A stretch of 64,000 nt of DNA, from the NCBI GenBank assembly GCA_904501625.1, contig CAJGBR010000001.1, forward strand, positions 1 to 64,000, read 5' to 3'. Source of the stretch: an uncultured Rikenellaceae bacterium (lineage in GTDB: Bacteria > Bacteroidota > Bacteroidia > Bacteroidales > Rikenellaceae). A program made the position numbers and the translations under genes. The notes under the pieces are model-generated. The model was not told where the DNA came from. It saw only the letters and a program-made list of their open reading frames with translations, and searched no databases. Positions within the stretch are counted from its first letter, which is position 1. The number at the start of each line of letters is the position of its first letter. Below are positions 43,493-52,041 of this stretch, piece by piece.

Positions 43493-44602
43493 ATGAAAAC
43501 TACTCCATTTACAAATTACCACATTGAAGCCGGAGCCAAAATGGCTGAATTTGCCGGTTACAATATGCCAATCGAATTTTCAGGCATCACTGATGAACAC
43601 ACAACTGTACGCGAAGCTGCAGGTGTTTTTGACGTTAGCCATATGGGCGAAGTTTGGGTTAAAGGTCCTAAAGCTGTAGAATTGCTTCAGAAAATCACAA
43701 CTAACGACGTAACTGCATTGTACGACGGTAAGGTTCAATACACTTGTATGCCTAATGGTCAAGGCGGTATCGTTGACGATTTGTTGGTTTATCGTTTTGA
43801 TGCAGAATCATACCTCTTGGTTATCAATGCTGCAAATATTGATAAAGACTGGGCTTGGATTAGCAAACACGGTCAAGAAATGGGTATGCAAATCGGTAAA
43901 GATAAAGAACTTTATAACGCTTCTGATGATATCGCACAATTGGCAATCCAAGGTCCGTTGGCAATGAAACTCGTTCAGAAAATGTGTAATCAACCGGTTG
44001 AAGATATGGAATACTACACATTCTGCGTAACAGAAGTTGGTGGCGTTAAAGATGCAATCTTATCTATCACAGGTTACACAGGTGCAGGTGGTTGCGAAAT
44101 CTATATCCCAAAAGAAGCTGCTGCAACATTGTGGAATGCTATGTGGGAAGCTGGTAAAGAATTCGGTCTGAAAAACATCGGTCTTGGTGCACGCGACACA
44201 TTGCGTTTGGAAATGGGCTTCTGTCTCTATGGTAACGATATTGACGACACAACTTCTCCAATCGAAGCAGGTCTGGGTTGGATCACTAAATTCGTAGACA
44301 ACAAACCATTTATCGATCGCGAAAAAATGGAACAACTCAAAGCTGAAGGCGTTAGCCGTAAACTCGTAGGCTTTGAAATGATCGACCGCGGTATTCCACG
44401 TCACGGCTATGAGATTGATGACAACGAAGGCAATATCATTGGACACGTTACTTCAGGTACAATGTCACCATCAATGAAGAAAGCTGTCGGTATGGCATAT
44501 GTTGCTACAGCATTCTCTAAGACAGGTAGCGAAATCAATATCGTTGTTCGTGGAAAACAACTTAAAGCTAAAGTTGTTCGTCCTCCATTCTACAAAAAAT
44601 AA
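43493..44602 (+). CDS. gcvT: Glycine cleavage system aminomethyltransferase (T protein)
   Basis: GcvT transfers the methylene group of the lipoyl-bound intermediate to tetrahydrofolate, releasing ammonia. The 369-residue protein has the folate-domain marks AGYNMPIEFSGI, DVSHMGEVWVKG near residue 48, YTGAGGCEIY near 190 and TSGTMSPSMKKAVGM near 320. The length is normal. The other glycine cleavage genes (gcvH, gcvP) are not adjacent, as in many Bacteroidales. No glycine riboswitch was seen upstream. A small secreted-protein gene follows after 26 bases. Confidence 0.97.
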   Translation: MKTTPFTNYHIEAGAKMAEFAGYNMPIEFSGITDEHTTVREAAGVFDVSHMGEVWVKGPKAVELLQKITTNDVTALYDGKVQYTCMPNGQGGIVDDLLVYRFDAESYLLVINAANIDKDWAWISKHGQEMGMQIGKDKELYNASDDIAQLAIQGPLAMKLVQKMCNQPVEDMEYYTFCVTEVGGVKDAILSITGYTGAGGCEIYIPKEAAATLWNAMWEAGKEFGLKNIGLGARDTLRLEMGFCLYGNDIDDTTSPIEAGLGWITKFVDNKPFIDREKMEQLKAEGVSRKLVGFEMIDRGIPRHGYEIDDNEGNIIGHVTSGTMSPSMKKAVGMAYVATAFSKTGSEINIVVRGKQLKAKVVRPPFYKK

Positions 44603-44628
44603 TCTAACACAAAATAACTGATTAAATT

Positions 44629-45024
44629 ATGAAAAAATTTTCATTGATCGCGTTGATCGCAGTAGTAGTACTCTCTTTGAGTGCTGGTGCTCAAAAAGTT
44701 AACCTTAAAATCAATCTTCCGAAAGAAGGACGAGCATATATTGCAGACACTCTTCCGAGAAAATATTTTGCACCAACAATGTTGATGGTTGTTGCTCAGG
44801 ATATGAAAAACAATATTGCTCCTGAAAATGTTGAAGTTAAAATCAAAGGCCCGAATAGCTTCTTTGACAAATTTAACATCACAGGTGGTACTCAAAGAAA
44901 CTACAAATCTTTCCCACAAGATTCTGTTGAAGTGACAGTTACTAAAGCTGGTTACAAGACAGTTACTTTCAAGGCTCTTGTAAAATTGCCAGGAGTTATC
45001 GCTGTAAGACTTGACGCAGAATAG
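44629..45024 (+). CDS. Small secreted protein of unknown function
   Basis: A 131-residue protein with a clear signal peptide (about 1-20, ending SAGAQ), leaving a mature domain of about 110 residues rich in beta-type sequence, with VEVKIKGP, DSVEVTVTKAGYKTVTFKA and a C-terminal VRLDAE. The GYKTVTFKALVKLPG segment resembles PEGA-like or carboxypeptidase-regulatory-like beta domains, but I do not recognise the family with confidence. It lies 26 bases after gcvT and is probably cotranscribed, though no functional link is evident. Confidence 0.75.
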   Translation: MKKFSLIALIAVVVLSLSAGAQKVNLKINLPKEGRAYIADTLPRKYFAPTMLMVVAQDMKNNIAPENVEVKIKGPNSFFDKFNITGGTQRNYKSFPQDSVEVTVTKAGYKTVTFKALVKLPGVIAVRLDAE

Positions 45025-45042
45025 TTTTATTATCCAGTCAAA

Positions 45043-45079
45043 TAAAAAGGGTGTCCCACACGGAACACCCTTAATTTTT
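45043..45079 (+). terminator. Bidirectional terminator
   Basis: AAGGGTGT/ACACCCTT stem with As before and Ts after, between the convergent secreted-protein and thioesterase genes. Confidence 0.78.
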
Positions 45080-45093
45080 ATATGTAAGTTGCA

Positions 45094-45477
45094 CTAACCT
45101 AGTTTTGCCATAAATCGTGCAGACTCAACGGCAATCCTGCGATGCGTAGCTCGACCAATCTCACCACGATTATCTCGTGCCACAATTTCAAAATCAATAA
45201 TACGACCATCTATCGCAATAATTGCAGCCTGAGCTTCAACATCCGCTCCCATCGGTGTAGCTCGTGTATGCTCGAGATTTAGCATTACGCCAACTGTAGT
45301 CCACCCCTCCGGCAACGAACCGTCCAAAGCAACACACGCACTCTGTTCCATTAACGCAGCCATTGATGGGGTTGCATAAACCTCCAATAGTCCGCTACCA
45401 ACAGCTGCAGCACTTTTAGCGCGATCAACTTTTGCAACGGCCAATCCCGTTGCACCGACTTTAGCATTTATATCCAT
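45094..45477 (-). CDS. Hotdog-fold thioesterase (FlK-like)
   Basis: A 127-residue hotdog-fold protein like fluoroacetyl-CoA thioesterase FlK and its many homologues. The pattern VYATPSMAALMEQSAC near residue 33 (with the Thr/Glu of the active site) and GVMLNLEHTRATPMG near 63 (with the histidine) fits. It probably hydrolyses a short acyl-CoA. It is five bases downstream of the flavodiiron protein gene, probably in the same transcript; the pairing is not obviously functional. Confidence 0.85.
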   Translation of the reverse strand: MDINAKVGATGLAVAKVDRAKSAAAVGSGLLEVYATPSMAALMEQSACVALDGSLPEGWTTVGVMLNLEHTRATPMGADVEAQAAIIAIDGRIIDFEIVARDNRGEIGRATHRRIAVESARFMAKLG

Positions 45478-45482
45478 AACAA

Positions 45483-46673
45483 TTATTTTACTATACGTTC
45501 AGCCATTGCAGTTGCCATCGCATCACACGTAGCAAGTTTTTCAGGAGTAACCATACCAAAAATTTCTACCGGAGCTGCGACCTGTTCCCAACCCGATTTT
45601 TCTGCGAATTCTGCCAGACGGCGTACTCCGCCACCATTCCAGGTAAACGAGCCAAACAAACCGAGATAACGATTTTTCAAACTCAAGTGAGACATATGTG
45701 AAATAACATTAGTCATTGTTGGCAACATTTCGCCATTATACGCACAACTACCCAAGATAATACCTTTACATCTCCACATTTCGCTAATCAGGAATGACAC
45801 GTGAGTCTTCGATGCATCATAAACACGAATATCTCTTACTCCTTGTTGAGCCAATGTACGAGCTATTCTATCGGCTACGGCTGCAGTATTTTCGTACATT
45901 GTACCATAAATGACTACAACAGCATCATCTGCTTCATATTTACTCCAGCGGTCATAGAGTCCCAATACATATCCTGGATCTTCTCTCCAGATCGGGCCGT
46001 GTAACGGAGCAATAATCTTAACAGGAACACCTGCCAGTTTAGCGAATGCTTTCTGAACCATTCCTGAAAATTTACCCACAATGTTCGAGTAGTATCTACG
46101 CATCTCGTTATCATAGCGACCACGTGCAAACTGGTCATCAAACAATGCTCCATCAAGTGTACCAAACGTACCGAATGCGTCTGCCGAGAACAATATCTGA
46201 TCCGTAGCATCATATGTAACCATACTTTCTGGCCAATGCACCCACGGGGTAAATACAAATTTCAACTTATGTTTTCCAAGATCAAGTTCATCACCATCGG
46301 CAACTTCAACCAAACCGTCAGTAATTCCGTAATAACCTTCAATCATTTTAAATGTCTTGGCATTACCAACAATCTGAATATTAGGCCAACGTTTTTTAAT
46401 TTCACCCACTTCACCTGAGTGGTCAAGTTCCATATGGTTAACAATCAGGTAATCGGGTTGACGATCACCCAACAGACGTGCTATCGAATCGACATAACCG
46501 GCTCCACGAGTACTTTCAACCGTATCAAGCAGAGCAATCTTCTCATCTATAATAACATACGAATTATAGCACACGCCCTCTGGCAATGGCCAAATATTTT
46601 CAAATAGTTCTTTACGTCTATCGTTCACGCTAATTACGTAAACCGAATCGTTAATTTTCACAAAATTATCCAT
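45483..46673 (-). CDS. A-type flavodiiron protein (FprA/NorV-like)
   Basis: A cytoplasmic oxygen- or nitric-oxide-reducing enzyme of 396 residues. The N-terminal metallo-beta-lactamase-like domain carries the di-iron ligands in NHMELDHSGE near residue 79 (HxExD) and the later histidines WVHWPES and APLHGPIW. The C-terminal flavodoxin domain (about 250-396) has VVIYGTMYENTAAVA for FMN phosphate and LGLFGSFTWNGGGVRRL. These proteins protect anaerobes from oxygen. The first residues (MDNFVKINDSVYVISVNDR) are typical. Confidence 0.95.
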   Translation of the reverse strand: MDNFVKINDSVYVISVNDRRKELFENIWPLPEGVCYNSYVIIDEKIALLDTVESTRGAGYVDSIARLLGDRQPDYLIVNHMELDHSGEVGEIKKRWPNIQIVGNAKTFKMIEGYYGITDGLVEVADGDELDLGKHKLKFVFTPWVHWPESMVTYDATDQILFSADAFGTFGTLDGALFDDQFARGRYDNEMRRYYSNIVGKFSGMVQKAFAKLAGVPVKIIAPLHGPIWREDPGYVLGLYDRWSKYEADDAVVVIYGTMYENTAAVADRIARTLAQQGVRDIRVYDASKTHVSFLISEMWRCKGIILGSCAYNGEMLPTMTNVISHMSHLSLKNRYLGLFGSFTWNGGGVRRLAEFAEKSGWEQVAAPVEIFGMVTPEKLATCDAMATAMAERIVK

Positions 46674-46705
46674 CTGTTTTAATTTTAATTATAAGATTTT
46701 ATCAT

Positions 46706-47281
46706 TTATATTCTACCTGACTCATAGAGTCTTATAACCATTTCAATCATTCTATCTTCACCTTCGGCATCGTATTGCTCTTTCAGATTCGAGCCAAATA
46801 TACGTGCCACTGTCTGCCAAAATCTCGCAGACAATCCACCCCTGAACTCCTTAAGCAGTGCATACGACGTACTGCCCGTTTGTCGGTCAATCAATTTTAT
46901 CAAAATATGTCCCTGGGAAATTGTCATTCTTTTCAGAATCGGAGTGTATCTTTTTATTAACTCCTTCTCAACAGACTTAATATGCCGTTCCCTGCTGCGC
47001 TTATCTGGAATTGCAGCCAATTCATCTTCAAGTTGCAACATTCGTTCGTTGGCATACCTGGCTATGGGATAGACCTTTTTGACATTTCGCACCAACCGAT
47101 TATAACGACGCATATCAATCGGTCGGGCAAAAACCATCACAGGCTTGAGTTCAAAGTGCTGTATTGTCTCTCCTTTATACTGTTTTTTACCATATTGAGC
47201 AATCACAGATTGTCCCGACACATTATCTGCGAAACAACACAATCCTAAGACAAGCAACAAATATGTAAAAATTCTTTTCAC
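46706..47281 (-). CDS. DUF4294-family exported protein
   Basis: A 191-residue protein with a signal peptide (about 1-23). The pattern RNVKKVYPIARYANERM near residue 65, KLIDRQTGSTSYALLKEFRGG near 130 and FWQTVARIFGSNLKEQYD near 154 is that of DUF4294, an uncharacterised family found across Bacteroidota. The mature part is largely helical and basic. It lies in a leftward run (NYN/cold-shock, nucleoside phosphorylase, DUF4294, flavodiiron, thioesterase) with gaps of 5-52 bases. Function unknown. Confidence 0.85.
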   Translation of the reverse strand: MKRIFTYLLLVLGLCCFADNVSGQSVIAQYGKKQYKGETIQHFELKPVMVFARPIDMRRYNRLVRNVKKVYPIARYANERMLQLEDELAAIPDKRSRERHIKSVEKELIKRYTPILKRMTISQGHILIKLIDRQTGSTSYALLKEFRGGLSARFWQTVARIFGSNLKEQYDAEGEDRMIEMVIRLYESGRI

Positions 47282-47308
47282 CTACCCACTCCTCTCAAAA
47301 TCAAATTT

Positions 47309-48187
47309 CTATGCTGAAATTATCTTTTCAAGACATTTATCAATCATATTTTCAACGGCGTCCTGATAATTGGTACGACTATCACCCGAAGCACGCTGTG
47401 CAATCGCCACACAGACGGTCGTAGCATCGTGCCCCATCAATTTTGCTAATCCCGCAAGTGCCGAGGACTCCATCTCGTAATTAGTGATTCTCAATCCATC
47501 TGCCCTGAACAAAGCCAACCGATTGTTAAAATCAGGAGGTGTTGAGGGCTGCAATCTGAGCCATCGACCTTGTGGAGCATAAAAACCTGGAGCAGAAATT
47601 GTCATTCCGGGAATTGTTATATCCGAATATAATTGATTTAATTTTTCTGATGATTCAATGAAATAGGGTCTTGCCATCTGAGGATTCCATTCGACAAAAT
47701 CACAAAATCTACGTTCGAGATCTACCCGGCAAATCTGATTTCTACCCTTATAAAAATTCAATAATCCGTCAAATCCGATTGAAATCTTTGACAGAATCAT
47801 ATCTCCGAGAGCTATATCCGACTGTAATGTTCCAGAAGTTCCGAGTCTCAATATTTTCAGTTTAGTCAGATGCTCCTTCTCACAACGTCTGTTCAAATCG
47901 ACATTCACCAAAGCATCAAGTTCTGACATAACGATATCTATATTATCCGTACCGATACCTGTTGACACCACACTGATTGGAACGTGTCCATATTCACCGG
48001 ATACAATTCTAAACTCGCGGTTCTGAATCGAACAATATCTTTTCGTAAATCTTTCAGCCACGCGATCAACACGAGCCGGATCTCCCACCAAAATCACTCT
48101 ATCAGCCAATTGTCCCGGTCTGAGGTGCAGATGGAATATGCTGCCGTCGGGATTTAGCATCAATTCAGATTTCTTAATTTCTCTCAT
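47309..48187 (-). CDS. Nucleoside phosphorylase
   Basis: A PNP/UDP-family phosphorylase of 292 residues that cleaves nucleosides with phosphate. Visible are ILVGDPARVD near residue 30, STGIGTDNIDIVMSELDAL near 79, LRLGTSGTLQSDIALGD near 109 and the MESSALAGLA ribose-binding stretch near 241. Bacteroidales homologues are often called uridine phosphorylase-like; the base preference cannot be settled here. The ATG at 48187 (MREIKKSE) was preferred over 48205, which would add a short unrelated lead. Confidence 0.88.
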   Translation of the reverse strand: MREIKKSELMLNPDGSIFHLHLRPGQLADRVILVGDPARVDRVAERFTKRYCSIQNREFRIVSGEYGHVPISVVSTGIGTDNIDIVMSELDALVNVDLNRRCEKEHLTKLKILRLGTSGTLQSDIALGDMILSKISIGFDGLLNFYKGRNQICRVDLERRFCDFVEWNPQMARPYFIESSEKLNQLYSDITIPGMTISAPGFYAPQGRWLRLQPSTPPDFNNRLALFRADGLRITNYEMESSALAGLAKLMGHDATTVCVAIAQRASGDSRTNYQDAVENMIDKCLEKIISA

Positions 48188-48239
48188 AGACCAAGATTTT
48201 TCCACTCTTAATTTTGCTAACGAAGATTTATATTGTTTA

Positions 48240-49175
48240 TTACATATCTTCCGAAACTATTCGCGTATATGCTTCGATTTCCTCAGTTGTGAGCTTTCTG
48301 ACCTTTTTAGCGACGTCTTGTCCCTTTTCATTTTTTTCGATTTCGAACGTCACTCTATCATATGGCATTATTTCATTGAACTCGCCCTCGACATCAAGAT
48401 AATGGAAGAACAAATTGTTATTGGGATATTTAATAAAACCATAACCATTCTTTACAGTCAGTACCTCACTCACATTTGCCATCAAAGGAGAATCATCTCC
48501 ACTTACCGATTGCCTATCATCTATACCCACAAACAGATTTGATATCAATTTATTACCCTGAGCCAAGCCACATTCTATAACCTCTTGCATCGGAATCAGG
48601 TATGTTGCCAACTGAATCAATTCACGGGAAGTACGAGTTGTCACCTTATTTCCATCATCATTCTGATATTCAAACTCCCAGGTCAGCAACATTGTTCTTA
48701 TTCCGAGTGATGAGAGTTTTCTAAACAACTGAACATAATCGGTATCTGACACCAACAACACGATCATATCGATTTTGTTCATTATCGCAAGTTCAAAAAC
48801 TTCGAGTGCCAACCAAACATCAATACCACGTTCTTCTTTTCGACCTTGCAGATTACGCAACGGCAGATAGTGTGTATGCACACCTTCAGCCATCAGAATA
48901 TCATCAAAAACTCGATCGTTGTATAATTGGGTACCACGTTGGCTTGCCTCAACTGCATTGATTCGACCTCTGAAGTAGTGAGCTTCGGTTATGACGCAAT
49001 TTCTATAATCCAGATTTTCCTCCTCAGCGACACGTCGTTTGATGAATTCGTGCAAACCACTGATACTTAAACGGCGATGCTGAGGGTGAATGTAATTGTA
49101 ATAATTCGATGTATGAAGCAGAAAATTGCCATCATAAAATACACCGATTCTTATTTGACTCAAACTTTCTTTCAT
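48240..49175 (-). CDS. NYN-domain nuclease-like protein with C-terminal cold-shock domain
   Basis: A 311-residue protein with two parts. The N-terminal 190 residues are a NYN (PIN-like) domain: IGVFYDGNFLL near residue 10, EERGIDVWLALEVFELA near 112, LVSDTDYVQLFRKL near 139 and TMLLTWEFE, giving the acidic residues that bind metal in NYN/LabA ribonucleases. The C-terminal 80 residues form an OB-type cold-shock-like domain (NGYGFIKYPNNNLFFHYLDV near 240, YDRVTFEIEKNEKGQDV near 270). The combination suggests an RNA-cleaving or RNA-surveillance enzyme with its own RNA-binding module. It appears to head the leftward run. Confidence 0.85.
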   Translation of the reverse strand: MKESLSQIRIGVFYDGNFLLHTSNYYNYIHPQHRRLSISGLHEFIKRRVAEEENLDYRNCVITEAHYFRGRINAVEASQRGTQLYNDRVFDDILMAEGVHTHYLPLRNLQGRKEERGIDVWLALEVFELAIMNKIDMIVLLVSDTDYVQLFRKLSSLGIRTMLLTWEFEYQNDDGNKVTTRTSRELIQLATYLIPMQEVIECGLAQGNKLISNLFVGIDDRQSVSGDDSPLMANVSEVLTVKNGYGFIKYPNNNLFFHYLDVEGEFNEIMPYDRVTFEIEKNEKGQDVAKKVRKLTTEEIEAYTRIVSEDM

Positions 49176-49282
49176 AATCTGTTATATATTTTTCTAAAAA
49201 TATTAATCTTCTCTGAGATAACTATTTGCAACTACAAATTTAATTATTGTTTTTTAAATAACAATAACTACACTTGAAATTT

Positions 49283-50375
49283 TCACGCCTTAAATCCAAA
49301 TTCCATAAGATAGGCTTTGATAAACATATCAAGGTCACCGTCCAACACAGCATTCACATCACTGGTCTCGAGTTCTGATCTCAAATCCTTAACCAATTTA
49401 TATGGGTGCATTACATAATTTCTGATTTGTGATCCCCACTCGATACGTTTTTTTTGTCCATCCAATTCGGCTTGAACCTCCATTCGTTTTTCGAGTTCTT
49501 TCTGGTAGAGTTTCGATTTAAGGATTGCCATTGCTCTTTCACGGTTCATCAACTGCGAACGAGTTTCGGTATTCTCCACTACGATTCCCGAGGGCAGATG
49601 TCGCAGTCGAACACCCGTTTCGACCTTATTAACATTCTGACCTCCCGCTCCACTCGAACGATACGTATCCCACTCAATTTCAGACGGATTAACTACGATT
49701 TCAATCTTATCGTCTATCACTGGCGAGACAAAGACCGAGGCAAAAGTTGTGTGTCTACGAGCATTCGAATCAAACGGAGAGATCCTCACCAAACGATGAA
49801 CTCCGTTTTCACTTTTCAAGAAACCATAGGCATATTCACCATCAATCTGGATTGTTGCCGATTTTATTCCGGCTATGTCACCATCTTGAATATCAATATC
49901 TTTCAACTGATAACCTTTACGTTCAGCCCAACGACGATACATTCTGAGCAACATTGCAGCCCAATCCAAACTTTCAGTACCACCTGCACCAGAATTTATC
50001 TCAAGAATTGCTCCCAATTTATCCTCTTCGTAACGCAACATATTTTGCATTTCGAGTGCCGATACTGCCTTATCTGCAGCAACCAATGCCTCGTCTGCAT
50101 CTTGCGGATCAATCACACCCTCCTTTACGAAATCAGGCATCAATTCAAGTTCAGCCACCAGATTACGAGCCTGGTCGAATGCGGTCAATTGAGATTTTAT
50201 TGCTGCACTTTTTTTAAGTTGTTCTTCGGCTGCTTTGGGATCATTCCAGAAATCAGGATCTCCTGCTTTTGACTCTTCCTCATCAAGTCGTATCTTTAAC
50301 GTCTCGATGTCAAAGATGCCTCCTCAGCGAATCCAGTCGCTTTACAATATCTTCTACTTGTTCTATGGTTATCAT
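49283..50375 (-). CDS. prfB: Peptide chain release factor 2, with programmed +1 frameshift
   Basis: RF2 ends translation at UGA and UAA. The gene is split: 21 codons from ATG 50375 end at an in-frame TGA (50310..50312), and the remaining 342 codons lie one base further on, from 50311 to 49283, giving 363 residues in all, the normal length. The junction is the classical AGGAGG, three bases, CTT TGA C. The body has the stop-recognition tripeptide SPF in RISPFDSNARRH, and the catalytic GGQ in SSGAGGQNVNK. RecN is encoded just upstream (7-base gap). Confidence 0.96.
50310..50324 (-). promoter_or_regulatory. Programmed +1 ribosomal frameshift site of prfB
   Basis: On the minus strand AGGAGG (50319..50324), three bases, then CTT TGA C. 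The Shine-Dalgarno-like sequence and the slippery CTT-TGA match the bacterial RF2 autoregulatory site: low RF2 slows reading of TGA and favours the shift. Confidence 0.95.
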
Positions 50376-50382
50376 CTAATTA

Positions 50383-52032
50383 TCAATAATTTAATAAATT
50401 TTCTGCTTGTTTACGGGCAGCATCTGTCATATTGCTGCCTGATATCATTTTGGCAATTTGCTCGATTCGTTGCTCCCTTGAGAGTTTCACAATAGAGGTT
50501 GATATACCCTGTTCTGAATCAGACTTATATACTAAGAAGTGGGTATCTCCCTTAGCGGCAATCTGAGGCAAATGAGTTATATTTATCACCTGAATCTCAT
50601 TTGCAAGTTGTTCAATCAGGCTTCCGGTTTTATATGCAACTTCACCCGAAATACCCTGATCAATTTCATCGAAAATCACTGTCGGCAACTCTTTATATTT
50701 CGCAGCCAATGCCTTAATTACCAACATTACACGAGCCATTTCTCCGCCTGAAGCGATACGTTCCAATGGGTGCAACGGCTGATTACGATTGGCCGAGAAC
50801 ATAAACAAGACTCGGTCTTGACCTTTATTGGTCAATTCGCAAGGTGTAATTTCCACTTCAAATCGACCATTCATCATTCCAAGTTGTGAAAGATTCTCAG
50901 TCACAAAATCACACACCTTTGACACTACCTCTCTGCGACTCGACGAAAGTGCATCTGCGACAATATGTAATTCACCGGATCTCTTTTTCAATTGTTTTTC
51001 AAGTTCAGCAATACGCTCATCGCAAGACTCCATACTATCGAGTTTTACTCGCAATTCATCTCTCAAAGCAATCAATTCCTCGACACTATCCAGATGATGC
51101 TTTTGTTGCAGCGAATAGAGTCGGTCAAGTCGTTGAGTCACAAAATCAAGCCTTGCTGGATCGTCATAAGTTTTATCTGCCAACGATTCACACTCGGCGG
51201 AGATATCCTTCAGTTCGACTTCGCATTGTTCGATTCTTACAGCTAGTTCTTCAGCTTCAGGCATCCACTTGGCAATTTTAATCAATTCGCCTTTCAGACT
51301 CTTCAGCATAGGAATAATTGCCGAATCAGAATCACTCATAACTGAAACATTTTCAGCCATCACCGACTTTATATCCGACGCATTGGACAATAATAACAAC
51401 TCCTGATCAAGACTCTCTTGTTCTCCTTCGGTCAGATTTGCTTCAGCAAGTTGCGTGTACTGATAGGTCAGATAATCACTCTCGGCACTATCTTTAGCAG
51501 CATTATCTTTCAATTCTTGCAGTGTATGTTCCAACTGTCGGCACTCATTATAGCACACTGCGTAATCATCCCGCAACTTCTGATTATCGGCTACACAATC
51601 GAGCAAATCAATCTGAAATGAACGATCACCCAGCAACAGATTCTGATGTTGTGAGTGAATATCTAAGAATCTGGAAGTCAACAATTTTAGATCTTGCAGT
51701 GTAATAGGTTGATCATTCACATAGGCACGACTACGTCCTTCGGCCGAGACCGTTCTTCGAATTATTGCTATGTCATACCACTCGATATCGAGTGATTCGA
51801 ACAACGGCTTAAACACCTCGGGCAATTCAAATGACATCTCGACCACACAATTACGAGCACCCACCTTAACTTGTCCAGATTCTGCTTTCCCGCCAAGAAT
51901 CAACCCCATTGCCCCGAGGATTATTGACTTTCCGGCACCTGTCTCACCCGTGATCGTATTCAATCCCGATGCAAAACTCACATCAAGCGAATCAATCAGT
52001 GCAAAATTTTCTATGTGCAGATCTCTCAGCAT
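50383..52032 (-). CDS. recN: DNA repair protein RecN
   Basis: RecN is an SMC-like ATPase that acts early in double-strand break repair. The 549-residue protein has Walker A NTITGETGAGKSIIL near residue 27, a coiled-coil middle (about 150-370), the signature LERIASGGEMAR near 425 and Walker B VIFDEIDQGISG near 459. It lies between coaBC (nine-base gap) and prfB. Confidence 0.97.
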   Translation of the reverse strand: MLRDLHIENFALIDSLDVSFASGLNTITGETGAGKSIILGAMGLILGGKAESGQVKVGARNCVVEMSFELPEVFKPLFESLDIEWYDIAIIRRTVSAEGRSRAYVNDQPITLQDLKLLTSRFLDIHSQHQNLLLGDRSFQIDLLDCVADNQKLRDDYAVCYNECRQLEHTLQELKDNAAKDSAESDYLTYQYTQLAEANLTEGEQESLDQELLLLSNASDIKSVMAENVSVMSDSDSAIIPMLKSLKGELIKIAKWMPEAEELAVRIEQCEVELKDISAECESLADKTYDDPARLDFVTQRLDRLYSLQQKHHLDSVEELIALRDELRVKLDSMESCDERIAELEKQLKKRSGELHIVADALSSSRREVVSKVCDFVTENLSQLGMMNGRFEVEITPCELTNKGQDRVLFMFSANRNQPLHPLERIASGGEMARVMLVIKALAAKYKELPTVIFDEIDQGISGEVAYKTGSLIEQLANEIQVINITHLPQIAAKGDTHFLVYKSDSEQGISTSIVKLSREQRIEQIAKMISGSNMTDAARKQAENLLNY

Positions 52033-52041
52033 ATTACAAAA

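Noticed and set aside
49283..50188. prfB as a simple 301-codon gene starting at TTG 50188
   Set aside because: That start lacks the N-terminal domain; the in-frame upstream sequence continues to the programmed frameshift, which restores the normal length.
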